A stretch of DNA of 64,000 nucleotides, taken from NCBI RefSeq assembly GCF_900096965.1, contig NZ_FMYM01000008.1, positions 62,001 to 126,000 of the forward strand, given 5' to 3'. This DNA comes from Shouchella lonarensis. Lineage in GTDB: Bacteria > Bacillota > Bacilli > Bacillales > Bacillaceae_D. Each line of letters opens with the position of its first letter. Positions within the stretch are counted from its first letter, which is position 1. Shown here one piece after another: positions 26,387 to 34,329 of the stretch. A program made the translations under genes and the position numbers. A model generated the notes under the pieces. It did not search any database. It saw only the letters and a list, made by a program, of their open reading frames with translations, and was not told where the DNA came from.

Positions 26387-27277
26387 TTAATCCGCTTGCT
26401 CTTCCTGTTCAGATTGAAGTGTACGCACCTTTTGTTCAGACATGCCGGTCATCTCAGCAATAAAAGCAATGTCCATGCCTTTGGCGAGCATGCGTTTTGC
26501 GGTGGTGGTTCGTTCTGCTGTACGTCCTTCTTCTTTCCCTTTCTTCCATCCGCGCCGCTCATAAGATGTCATGAAATCCTTAATCGCAATGCTTTCCGCT
26601 GGTTCCAATTGCTTGACTTCTTCTCGCAATTTCATCTCCTCCTTGTCGTTTAGTATGAGATAAGAATCAAAGAACTGCATGACAAAATGCCGGTGTTGCG
26701 CTTTCAATTCCATCTTTAACATGAGTCGCAAAAATGCCTTTTTACACGCGACTTTCTCTTCTTCAGTATAACCCATGAGCGACATTAATGCAGCTGCAGC
26801 AGGATTTTCCATTTCCATAAAGGCCCGCCACGAGAGTTTCTTGAGGAACAAATTTTCATATGCAAAATAGAAATACGTTCTCCCATTAATCGTATGAATG
26901 ACTTCGGTTGCGGGCTCTTTTTCGGGTGTCCGGTAACTAAAAATAGCAATAGGTAGGATGGGACATTGGTAACGATCGACAAGACGCGCGTAATACCCGC
27001 TCATACGTCGGTGAAAGTGTGGATCATAGCTCGACTGTGCTTCTACATGAATAAGGATGACCACATCCACAGATTTTAACCGTGTTTTTACGACAAAGTC
27101 AGGTCGCAACGGTGATTTTTGTTCACCAGAAAACCAAGCATCTGTTGAGACGGGTTCAGATGAATCGAGATCAATGTCAGCTTCAATGTCGGGAAAAAAA
27201 GCATACATAAAGTCAGAGAAGAAATGGTCGAGTAGCTGTCGGAAAAGTTGATCGTGCGGAGGGTGGTGCGAGGTCAC
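26387..27277 (-). CDS. Rpn-family recombination-promoting nuclease/putative transposase
   Basis: A 296-residue PD-(D/E)XK nuclease-like protein. The active-site region RPDFVVKTRLK followed by VVILIHVEAQSS gives the D...ExQ arrangement of the Rpn/PDDEXK_2 family. A C-terminal part with a GWKKGKEEGRTAERT stretch and a helix-turn-helix-like tail (MDIAFIAEMTGMSEQKVRTL) is also typical. Family proteins are mobile-associated or toxin/defence nucleases. GTG 27277, eight bases after AAAGGAGC, is chosen over the unsupported ATG further upstream. It lies between two YetF genes beside recombinase debris. Confidence 0.82.
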   Translation of the reverse strand: MTSHHPPHDQLFRQLLDHFFSDFMYAFFPDIEADIDLDSSEPVSTDAWFSGEQKSPLRPDFVVKTRLKSVDVVILIHVEAQSSYDPHFHRRMSGYYARLVDRYQCPILPIAIFSYRTPEKEPATEVIHTINGRTYFYFAYENLFLKKLSWRAFMEMENPAAAALMSLMGYTEEEKVACKKAFLRLMLKMELKAQHRHFVMQFFDSYLILNDKEEMKLREEVKQLEPAESIAIKDFMTSYERRGWKKGKEEGRTAERTTTAKRMLAKGMDIAFIAEMTGMSEQKVRTLQSEQEEQAD

Positions 27278-27430
27278 GGATGAAAGCTCCTTTCGAAGTG
27301 GATGTGACACGGAGATCATAGGATAGATTGTGAGGATAAGACGTGGACCTATGAAGTGTGTCCTTCCACTACTTTCGACGTGCGAGGAGCATTTCCTTTC
27401 TAAAATAGGATATTGCTGCATTCGATTTCC

Positions 27431-28153
27431 CTAATGCTCCACTGGTGATGGCTCCGGTTTTTCGAAAGAATAAGATAGTAGTATGTCTCCTTGTTGATTG
27501 ATCGTACATAAAAACACGTCCTCGAGTCTAATAACGCCTTTTGCTTCGAGGTGGGCGCGCAATGCTTCTTCTGTTAGGCCAACGTGCGTGAGCATATCTT
27601 TGGAAATGATCCCGTCAATAATAAGGGGATAGGCAATACTCGCTTTGCGAGGAATGGAAGTAGCGACGAGCTCATTTGTTGGTGTGTCTTTGGCTGGTTT
27701 TTTTAGCACGCTGAGTTCGCCGCTCGCTTCAATGATCGCCAAAGAGACATCATCCACATTAAAGACACCTTTTTCCCGCAATAGTTGTAACACATTGTCA
27801 ACAGAATATTTGATTGAACGGATATTTTGCGCGAGCAGTTTGCCGTTTTCAACGACAAGTGTCGGTTCAAATGTAATCAATTTTCCAAAACGACGAAAAC
27901 GGATCGCCCAACTTGAAACGGCCCGTTGCAATAAAAATATGGCAATGACAGCGGCGACGGTTGGCGCGTGGTGAATATCCGGGTTGCCAAGGTCAGCGCC
28001 AACGAGTGAAGCTAAGATCATCAGAATAAGAAAATCAAAGACAGGCATCTCGCTCACCGCACGTTTTCCCATTAGGATAGCTAAGAAAATAACAATTGGA
28101 ATAAATGTAACGATCCGTACGGTGACAACAACGATATCTTCTAGCATTAGCAT
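27431..28153 (-). CDS. YetF-type DUF421 membrane protein, copy 2
   Basis: About 240 residues, with three N-terminal membrane segments and two DUF421-type soluble domains (VDNVLQLLREKGVFNVDDVSLAIIEASGELSV). It is clearly related in layout to the copy at 22303 but diverged, so not a recent duplication. Starts at 28153 or 28147 are possible after GAGAGGAGAT. It is divergent from dacB. Spore membrane function is inferred from family and neighbours. Confidence 0.86.
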   Translation of the reverse strand: MLMLEDIVVVTVRIVTFIPIVIFLAILMGKRAVSEMPVFDFLILMILASLVGADLGNPDIHHAPTVAAVIAIFLLQRAVSSWAIRFRRFGKLITFEPTLVVENGKLLAQNIRSIKYSVDNVLQLLREKGVFNVDDVSLAIIEASGELSVLKKPAKDTPTNELVATSIPRKASIAYPLIIDGIISKDMLTHVGLTEEALRAHLEAKGVIRLEDVFLCTINQQGDILLSYSFEKPEPSPVEH

Positions 28154-28311
28154 ATCTCCTCTCATAAGTATGTGGTACCCAGTATCGCCGTGTTAAACGT
28201 TTTTAAAACCGTTACGTCATATTTGGTGCTTGTACGCATAAATTGAAGAAGAACGAACTTTTGGACGAGGTTAGATGGGTGAACAAATTGAGTGAAGGTG
28301 TGAGCGCGATC

Positions 28312-29460
28312 ATGGGGAAAAAAGCGTTGCAAATATGGATTGTGATAGTCATACTTATGTTGCCATTTTCGGGGAAGGTAAAAGCGAAAGAATCGCCTTT
28401 TGAATTATCTGGACAGGCTGCCATCTTAATGGAACAATCTTCTGGTCGGGTGTTATATGCAGAAAATGAGCATGAACGATTAAAAATTGCGAGCATTACA
28501 AAGATCATGACGGCGATTCTTGCAATTGAGTCGGGGCGGCTTGATGAGGTGGTCACAATTTCTAAGCGAGCCGAGGGGACAGAAGGGTCTTCTATTTATC
28601 TTGTTGCTGGAGAAAAAATTCCGTTGCGTGATTTAGTATATGGGTTAATGTTACGTAGTGGAAATGATGCCGCGATGGCAATTGCGGAGTACGTTGGGGG
28701 AAGTGTTGAAGGATTTGTGTTTATGATGAATGAAAAGGCAGAGGAAATTGGAATGACAAATACGCGCTTTTATAACCCTCATGGACTTGATACACATGAA
28801 GACCATTTATCTAGTGCCTATGATATGGCAAAGTTAACGCAATATGCGATGGCAAATGAAACATACCGCATGATTGCCGGTACAAAAGATTATCGAGCAA
28901 AAGGAGATCATCCAAGGATTTTTCACAATAAGAACAAATTGCTTACTGAAAAGTATCGTTATTCAACCGGCGGAAAAACCGGCTACACAAAACTGGCGAA
29001 ACGTACACTTGTTTCTACGGCTTCAAAAGACGGACTTGATTTGATTGTTGTGACATTAAATGATCCAAATGACTGGGATGACCACATGAATTTGTTTAAC
29101 TGGGGGTTTAAGGAGTACACACTTGAGACGCTGGTGAGCGAAGGGAAATTGGACGTACGGACGGATGACTTTTACGATGGTCGCTTGCGTGCTTCCCATA
29201 CACTGGTGTTTCCATTGACGAAAGAGGAGAAAAAAATAATCCAAGCAAAGTTTACATTGCTTACACCATCACATACAGAACAGTGGACTGACGCGCAATT
29301 ACAAGACCCGGTTGGACGAATGTCGTTTTTATTAAATAATGCAGCAGTTGCAAGCACAGCACTTTATTTTGAGAAAGAAGAACGCGAGCCACCACCGTCT
29401 TTTTGGAAAAGAATAAGACAAATCTTTGGCCACATTTCAGGAGTGACCGCAAATGATTAA
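28312..29460 (+). CDS. dacB: D-alanyl-D-alanine carboxypeptidase DacB-type (PBP5*)
   Basis: Low-molecular-mass penicillin-binding protein that trims stem peptides of spore cortex peptidoglycan. An N-terminal signal (residues 1-25, KKALQIWIVIVILMLPFSGKVKA) is followed by the active-site SITK (about Ser61), SGND and KTGYTKLAKRT. The open frame begins with a TTG at 28243, but ATG 28312 puts the signal sequence at the N-terminus and has AAGGTGTGAG upstream. It overlaps spmA by eight bases. The dacB-spmA-spmB order defines it as the sporulation-specific DacB; mother-cell SigE control is expected from the family. Confidence 0.9.
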   Translation: MGKKALQIWIVIVILMLPFSGKVKAKESPFELSGQAAILMEQSSGRVLYAENEHERLKIASITKIMTAILAIESGRLDEVVTISKRAEGTEGSSIYLVAGEKIPLRDLVYGLMLRSGNDAAMAIAEYVGGSVEGFVFMMNEKAEEIGMTNTRFYNPHGLDTHEDHLSSAYDMAKLTQYAMANETYRMIAGTKDYRAKGDHPRIFHNKNKLLTEKYRYSTGGKTGYTKLAKRTLVSTASKDGLDLIVVTLNDPNDWDDHMNLFNWGFKEYTLETLVSEGKLDVRTDDFYDGRLRASHTLVFPLTKEEKKIIQAKFTLLTPSHTEQWTDAQLQDPVGRMSFLLNNAAVASTALYFEKEEREPPPSFWKRIRQIFGHISGVTAND

Positions 29461-30049
29461 TCTTATTTGGGCTGGACTGCTACTCATTGGTTTGCTTTAC
29501 GCGGCCATCAACGGGACGATGGAAGAAGTAACAAAAGGGGTATTTGCAGGCGCAACGGAAGCTGTGACAATTTGTATTGGATTAATTAGTGTACTCACTT
29601 TTTGGCTCGGTTTAATGAAAGTCGCAGATGCAGCAGGGTTGCTTCGGGGTTTAGCGCGGCTTGTTCATCCGATTGCAAGAAGGGTTTTCCCAGATGTCCC
29701 AAAAGACCATCCGGCAATGGGCTATATTTTGTCTAACATTACTGCGAACGTGTTTGGACTAGGCAATGCAGCGACACCAATGGGCATTAAAGCGATGGAG
29801 CAATTGAAAGCTTTAAATGGCGGGAAAGACGAAGCAAGCCGGTCCATGATTACGTTATTATCGTTAAATACGGCATGTTTAACACTTGTACCAACGACGG
29901 TATTGTCAATCCGTATGTCGTATGATTCGGCAGCCCCAACAGAAATCGTCAGTACCACCATTTTTGCCTCTGGCTGTGCGATGCTTGGCGCGGTAATCAT
30001 TGACCGAATTTTTTACTGGAAAAGGGTGCGAAGGGAGCGGCGGAAATGA
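29453..30049 (+). CDS. spmA: Spore maturation protein A
   Basis: A 198-residue membrane protein with several hydrophobic segments and the SpmA/nucleoside-gate motif GYILSNITANVFGLGNAATPMGIKAM. SpmA and SpmB are required for spore core dehydration. The ATG overlaps the end of dacB and the stop overlaps spmB (ATGA), giving a coupled operon. Confidence 0.95.
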   Translation: MINLIWAGLLLIGLLYAAINGTMEEVTKGVFAGATEAVTICIGLISVLTFWLGLMKVADAAGLLRGLARLVHPIARRVFPDVPKDHPAMGYILSNITANVFGLGNAATPMGIKAMEQLKALNGGKDEASRSMITLLSLNTACLTLVPTTVLSIRMSYDSAAPTEIVSTTIFASGCAMLGAVIIDRIFYWKRVRRERRK

Positions 30050-30588
30050 ATATATTGACGGCACTTTCGGTATGGATGATTCCTTGTTTGATTGGCACGG
30101 TAATTTTTGTGGCCACTGTCCGCAAGGTGCCGACGTATGAGACATTTGTATCTGGCGCAAAAGAAGGATTCGGCATGGCGATCTCCATTATCCCGTACTT
30201 AGTCGGGATGCTTGTTGCAATTTATGTATTCCGCGCCTCGGGGGCCATGGATGCACTTGTATCTGGACTAGCCCCCATTCTGGCGTGGATTGGTATGCCA
30301 GCAGAAGTGGTCCCGCTCGCTTTAATGCGTCCGATCTCTGGAACGGGTGCGCTCGGACTGATGAGCGACCTGATCGCGACACATGGGCCCGATTCTTATA
30401 TTGGCCGGCTTGCGTCAACACTACAAGGGAGCACCGACACAACGTTTTACATTTTAACCGTATACTTTGGTGCGGTTGGCATTAAGAAAATGGGTGACGC
30501 ATTAAAAGTGGGGTTGCTTGCGGATTTGGTTGGGGTGATTGCGGCGGTAGTCATAGTTGGGATTATTTTTGGTGCGACGGTTGGTTAA
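30046..30588 (+). CDS. spmB: Spore maturation protein B
   Basis: A 180-residue membrane protein, partner of SpmA. The conserved MRPISGTGALGLMSDLIATHGPDSYIGRLASTLQGSTDTTFYI segment (key residues RPISGTGA, GSTDTTFY) identifies it. It overlaps spmA by four bases. A terminator at 30603 closes the operon. Confidence 0.95.
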   Translation: MNILTALSVWMIPCLIGTVIFVATVRKVPTYETFVSGAKEGFGMAISIIPYLVGMLVAIYVFRASGAMDALVSGLAPILAWIGMPAEVVPLALMRPISGTGALGLMSDLIATHGPDSYIGRLASTLQGSTDTTFYILTVYFGAVGIKKMGDALKVGLLADLVGVIAAVVIVGIIFGATVG

Positions 30589-30602
30589 GAGGGTAGGGGA
30601 AT

Positions 30603-30625
30603 AGGGGCTGCGTGCCTCTTTTTTT
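30603..30625 (+). terminator. Terminator after spmB
   Basis: GGGGC, loop TGCGT, GCCTC, then a seven-T run. Confidence 0.7.
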
Positions 30626-30745
30626 GCATGGACGTGAAGGAAGAGAAAAGTTGTTGCGGTGTAGTTCAAACATGGGTGCCAAATTATTTATCTGGAAAAC
30701 AAAAAACTATGACCGTATTGTGACATCAACCCCATTTGATAGCGT

Positions 30746-30774
30746 TTGCAATGATAGTTTCACCATGTTACAAT
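30746..30774 (+). promoter_or_regulatory. Promoter of the type I toxin mRNA
   Basis: TTGCAA (30746-30751), 17-bp spacer, TACAAT (30769-30774) with an extended TGT before the -10. The predicted transcript would start near 30781, giving a leader of about 60 bases before the toxin ATG. The region 30626-30745 between the spmB terminator and this promoter shows no gene I can support. Confidence 0.7.
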
Positions 30775-30840
30775 TGCGGTGTAATAACATACGGATTCTC
30801 AAGGGTGGCCGGCAATCCCCGTAAGAAAGGGGGTGCTGCT

Positions 30841-30927
30841 ATGAGCGTCTTTCAATCACTTATGCTGATGTTTGCATTTGCTGGTTTAGTCGTCTCAATT
30901 ATTACTTTGGCGCAACGTCAAAAGTAA
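30841..30927 (+). CDS. Putative holin-like type I toxin peptide
   Basis: A 28-codon ORF, MSVFQSLMLMFAFAGLVVSI then a basic polar end (LAQRQK). One transmembrane helix with a positively charged C-terminus is the pattern of the putative holin-like toxins/TxpA-type peptides, whose members typically begin MS-x(3)-SLMLM-x-AFA. AAAGGGGGTG precedes the ATG and can be masked by a CCCC/GGGG hairpin in the leader. The leader segment 30798-30808 is perfectly complementary to 30930-30940 just after the stop. An opposing promoter lies at 31074. Together these indicate an RNA-regulated membrane toxin. Confidence 0.75.
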   Translation: MSVFQSLMLMFAFAGLVVSIITLAQRQK

Positions 30928-31067
30928 GCCCACCCTTGAGCCGAGCAAGCTAGCGGGTGGGAAGTAACACCTATTAATTTGCCGTCCTCCTTTGTAGAGG
31001 GGTCCGGTTATTGCAGACCGTGGGTGTTCCTAAGCACACGCGGTCTTTTTTAGTTTATTCATCATTT
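30925..31067 (-). ncRNA. Predicted antisense RNA of the type I toxin
   Basis: A strong minus-strand promoter at 31074-31103 would start an RNA near 31067 running back over the toxin mRNA 3' region. The CCCACCC/GGGTGGG hairpin (30929-30935 with 30955-30961), followed on the minus strand by CTTACTTTT, is a possible end. Start and end are estimates. Such RNAs pair with the toxin mRNA and lead to RNase III cleavage; rnc is present in this window. Confidence 0.5.
31015..31051 (+). terminator. Terminator of the toxin mRNA
   Basis: AGACCG-TGG-GTGT pairs with ACAC-G-CGGTCT around CCTAAGC, followed by TTTTTT. Confidence 0.75.
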
Positions 31068-31073
31068 GAATTT

Positions 31074-31103
31074 AGTATACATGTTTCACGCGGGATACGT
31101 CAA
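31074..31103 (-). promoter_or_regulatory. Promoter of the antisense RNA
   Basis: On the minus strand TTGACG (31103-31098), an 18-bp spacer and TATACT (31079-31074). It points towards the toxin gene. Confidence 0.65.
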
Positions 31104-31153
31104 GTAAGTATTTTAGAAATCTGCGGTATAGTGGGTTTGTGGGAACTAGCAAT

Positions 31154-31178
31154 AGGAGGGTTACGCGCCCTCTTTTTC
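31154..31178 (+). terminator. Terminator upstream of rluB
   Basis: GAGGG (31156-31160), loop TTACGCG, CCCTC (31168-31172), then TTTTTC. Confidence 0.65.
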
Positions 31179-31200
31179 TATTTTCAATAAGAGGGAAAAC

Positions 31201-31229
31201 TTGTATATCATCACAAGAAGAGATATGAT
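31201..31229 (+). promoter_or_regulatory. SigA-type promoter for rluB
   Basis: TTGTAT (31201-31206), 17-bp spacer, TATGAT (31224-31229), 22 bp before the rluB ATG. Confidence 0.6.
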
Positions 31230-31251
31230 GACAAAGAGGTGATTGGAATTG

Positions 31252-31986
31252 ATGGAACGTGAACGTTTACAAAAAGTCATTGCCCAAGCGGGTGTGGCTT
31301 CACGTCGGAAGGCAGAGGAATTAATAGAAGCTGGGCGTGTGACAGTGAATGGAAAAAAGGTGACACAGCTAGGAATGAAGGTAGCACCGCAAAAAGATAA
31401 AGTGGCGGTTGATGGGGTGTTATTAACAAAAGAAGCGCCTGTTTATTATGTCATGTATAAACCAGCAGGGGTGTTGTCGACAGTAAGTGATGATAAAGGG
31501 CGACAAACGGTGGTCAATTATATTGAAACAGAGGCCCGCATTTACCCGGTCGGTCGTCTCGATTATGATACAACAGGCTTATTACTATTAACGAATGACG
31601 GTGAGATGGCCAGTCGTCTCATGCACCCGCGATACGGTGTTGAAAAAGAGTATGTAGCAAAAGTAGAGGGCATTCCTGAGCGACAGTTATTAAAGCAGTT
31701 AGAGGCAGGTGTGAAACTAGAAGATGGCAAAACAGCACCGGCAAGAGTGAAATTATTGTCCCTTGATAAGCGCAAACAAACAGCGGTCATTCGCTTGATT
31801 ATTCATGAAGGAAAAAATCGTCAAGTACGGCGAATGTTTGAAGCGATCGGTCATCCTGTTATCAAACTGAAGCGAGAACGGTATGGTTTTTTAACGCTTG
31901 CCGGTTTACAATCAGGACAAGCCCGTCAACTAAAACCATTTGAAGTGAGGCAATTAAAGAAGTTGACCGTCATAAAACCGTCATAA
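31252..31986 (+). CDS. rluB: 23S rRNA pseudouridine synthase RluB
   Basis: Pseudouridylates helix 89-region 23S rRNA (U2605 family). The 244-residue product has an N-terminal S4 RNA-binding domain (RLQKVIAQAGVASRRKAEELI) and the catalytic motif GRLDYDTTGLLLLTND with the active Asp. ATG 31252 is chosen over TTG 31243 because of spacing from AGAGGTGAT. It lies upstream of resABCDE, after dacB-spmAB, the same order as in B. subtilis. Confidence 0.95.
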   Translation: MERERLQKVIAQAGVASRRKAEELIEAGRVTVNGKKVTQLGMKVAPQKDKVAVDGVLLTKEAPVYYVMYKPAGVLSTVSDDKGRQTVVNYIETEARIYPVGRLDYDTTGLLLLTNDGEMASRLMHPRYGVEKEYVAKVEGIPERQLLKQLEAGVKLEDGKTAPARVKLLSLDKRKQTAVIRLIIHEGKNRQVRRMFEAIGHPVIKLKRERYGFLTLAGLQSGQARQLKPFEVRQLKKLTVIKPS

Positions 31987-32015
31987 ATGTGTGAAAAACA
32001 ACCGTAAATACACGT

Positions 32016-32021
32016 TATAAT
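32016..32021 (+). promoter_or_regulatory. Probable -10 box of the res operon promoter
   Basis: TATAAT at 32016-32021 upstream of resA with no good -35 at the proper distance. A poor -35 fits an activator-dependent promoter; in B. subtilis ResD activates resA. No specific ResD site is claimed. Confidence 0.45.
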
Positions 32022-32083
32022 GGGGGGAGAAGTGTGAACGGGGCATAAGGAATGATTGAGATTTTGACAAGAGGAGGGACACC

Positions 32084-32614
32084 ATGCGGAGGAAATATAG
32101 AACTTGGGTCCGGCTCTCTATACTTGTAGTCATTGCTACAATCATTGGCATTACGATTTATGTCAATATGAACAATGAAGAAGGTTTAGCACGAGTAGGA
32201 GAAGAGCCTAAAAACTTTGCGCTCCGTGATTTAAACGATGAGAGAATCGCACTCTCCGATTTTAAAGGACAAGGTGTGTTTATTAATTTTTGGGGGACAT
32301 TTTGTCCACCGTGCGAAAAAGAAATGCCTTATCTAGAGAAATATTATAAAGAATACGAGAAAAAAGGTGTTAAACTCATGGCCATTGATGTTGGCGAACC
32401 CCCGCTAACAGTACAGTCTTTTGCGGATCGGCATAATCTGACGTTTACGATTGCTTTAGACGAACGAAGAGAAGTGATGCGCGCATATGGCATCGGACCA
32501 TTACCAGCATCTATTTTAGTGAATGCAGATGGAAAAATTGAAAAAGTACACATTGGTGCAATGACGGAGTCAATGGTACAGGAGTTTTTCGAGTTAATTG
32601 TGCCGGGTACATAA
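32084..32614 (+). CDS. resA: Thiol-disulfide oxidoreductase ResA
   Basis: Membrane-anchored, extracytoplasmic thioredoxin that reduces the cysteines of apocytochrome c before heme attachment. The 176-residue product has an N-terminal membrane anchor (residues 8-28) and the active site FCPPCEKEM in INFWGTFCPPC. The ResA glutamate region near the C-terminal half (GIGPLPASILVNADGK) includes the cis-proline. The ATG at 32084 follows GAGGAGGG. It heads the resA-resB-resC-resD-resE operon. Confidence 0.95.
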   Translation: MRRKYRTWVRLSILVVIATIIGITIYVNMNNEEGLARVGEEPKNFALRDLNDERIALSDFKGQGVFINFWGTFCPPCEKEMPYLEKYYKEYEKKGVKLMAIDVGEPPLTVQSFADRHNLTFTIALDERREVMRAYGIGPLPASILVNADGKIEKVHIGAMTESMVQEFFELIVPGT

Positions 32615-32636
32615 TGTTTTGCACGGAGGTATGAGG

Positions 32637-34271
32637 ATGAAAAAAAAGGGCATCACTTGTGAATGTAACTATGTGAATGTTGATGGCACAGAAATGTGTG
32701 CTGCTTGCGGAAAGCCATTGACAGAAAAGGCACAAGAAGAAGGCGTCAACATGCGCTATGAAGGCGCTGCCATCCGGTCACGTAAGCGGAATAAGTCACT
32801 AATTGATCATATTTGGGGCTTTTTTTCTTCAGTCAAAGTCGGCATTTGGATTCTTGTATTATTATTAATCTCATCTGCACTTGGAACGCTGTATCCACAG
32901 AAGACGTACGTGCCAAAATGGGCTTGGGCTGATCTTGCGAGCTATTATGAGGAACAATACGGCACGCTAGGACATTGGTACTATACCTTAGGTTTACATG
33001 AATTGTATGATTCTTGGTGGTATATTGCGTTAATTATTGGTCTCGCTGTTTCAATTATTGTTGCAAGCTTTGATCGCGGCATCCCGTTGTACAAAGCATT
33101 GCGGGCGCAACGTGTGACACGTCATCCCCACTTTATGAAGCGGCAACGTTTTTTTGGTGTGACGGTGACAGAAAATCCTGATGAAGCCATTGACCAAGTG
33201 TCTGCAGCTTTGGCCAACAAGCGTTACCGTATTCGTAAGGAAAATGGGAATGTATTAGCAGAGAAAAATCGTTTTGCCCGCTGGGGGCCCTATGTCAATC
33301 ATGTTGGACTCATTATCTTTTTGGGTGGTTGCTTACTTCGATATATTCCGGGGATGGAAGTTGTAGACACAACGATGGCGATTCGTGAAGGCGAAAAAGA
33401 AGTCGTTCCATTTACAGATGCAACTTATTTCGTTGAGAATCGCCACTTTTCAATTGAATTATATGATGAAAATGATGAACGTTTTCAAGATGCATATGAG
33501 GAAAAGGGCGGTGTCATCCCGGAAAAGTTTGAGACGGATGCCGTGCTATATAAACGAGAAGAGTCTAGGATCATTGGTGATGATGGTGAACTTGTGAAAA
33601 TGGAAGAAAAAAAGATTCACGTCAATGATCCGCTGCAGTTTGATGGTTTTTCACTTTATCAAACGGATTACCGTCTCAATGAACTAAACCAAATGACTTT
33701 TACGCTAGAACATAAGGAAAGTGGCAAAACGTTTGGAGAAATGACGGTTGATTTAATCGAGCCTGAAAGTACATATGAGTTAGGTGATGGTTATCGAGTG
33801 GTTTTAAAAGACTATTTTCCTGATTTTGATTTAAACAGCTCAGGAAAGCCAACGACAAAATCATCTGTCCCTAACAATCCGTACTTTTTGTTTTCTATGT
33901 ACACACCTGATAAACCCGAAGGCGAAAGAAGTTTAATTGGCATTCAACGAAACATCGAGGCAAATGATGACAATGAATACAAAATGACTTTTGTGGATGC
34001 AGCGTTTAAAAATGTCACGATTTTGACAGTGCGTAAAGATGAAACTTTGCCGTTTCTTATTGTTGGTGGGATCATCTTTTTAATCGGGCTCGTGCAGGGA
34101 TCTTACTTTGCGCATCGCCGTGTATGGTTGCAAAAAGTCGACGGCGATGTGTGGCTAGCTGGGCATACAAACCGTAATGGGTTATCGTTCCATGAAGAAA
34201 TGAAACAAGTCGTGGTCGGCACACCGTTACATGTGCCTAAAGACCAAGAAGAAATGAAGCACGAGCAGTAA
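32637..34271 (+). CDS. resB: Cytochrome c biogenesis protein ResB
   Basis: ResB works with ResC to deliver heme to apocytochrome c across the membrane (System II). The ~544-residue protein begins with a zinc-ribbon-like CECNYVNVDGTEMCAACG, as in Bacillus ResB. Membrane helices at about residues 60-85, 125-145 and 215-235 follow, then a large outside domain and a last helix near residue 480. ATG 32637 is preferred, seven bases from GGAGG; an ATG at 32631 is too close. It lies 22 bp after resA. Confidence 0.95.
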   Translation: MKKKGITCECNYVNVDGTEMCAACGKPLTEKAQEEGVNMRYEGAAIRSRKRNKSLIDHIWGFFSSVKVGIWILVLLLISSALGTLYPQKTYVPKWAWADLASYYEEQYGTLGHWYYTLGLHELYDSWWYIALIIGLAVSIIVASFDRGIPLYKALRAQRVTRHPHFMKRQRFFGVTVTENPDEAIDQVSAALANKRYRIRKENGNVLAEKNRFARWGPYVNHVGLIIFLGGCLLRYIPGMEVVDTTMAIREGEKEVVPFTDATYFVENRHFSIELYDENDERFQDAYEEKGGVIPEKFETDAVLYKREESRIIGDDGELVKMEEKKIHVNDPLQFDGFSLYQTDYRLNELNQMTFTLEHKESGKTFGEMTVDLIEPESTYELGDGYRVVLKDYFPDFDLNSSGKPTTKSSVPNNPYFLFSMYTPDKPEGERSLIGIQRNIEANDDNEYKMTFVDAAFKNVTILTVRKDETLPFLIVGGIIFLIGLVQGSYFAHRRVWLQKVDGDVWLAGHTNRNGLSFHEEMKQVVVGTPLHVPKDQEEMKHEQ

Positions 34272-34277
34272 AACGTA

Positions 34278-34300
34278 GTGGCATGGTTGAACCATGTCAC
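34278..34300. other. Intercistronic stem-loop between resB and resC
   Basis: GTGGCATGGTT pairs with AACCATGTCAC (one G-T pair) around a single base. No T run follows, so it is more likely an RNA stability or processing element than a terminator. Confidence 0.5.
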
Positions 34301-34329
34301 TTATCAGAATGTGTAAGGGAGAGGATGAA

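Noticed and set aside
30612-30824. 70-codon plus-strand ORF upstream of the toxin
   Set aside because: It spans the spmB terminator and the toxin promoter, has no ribosome site and no protein-like features.
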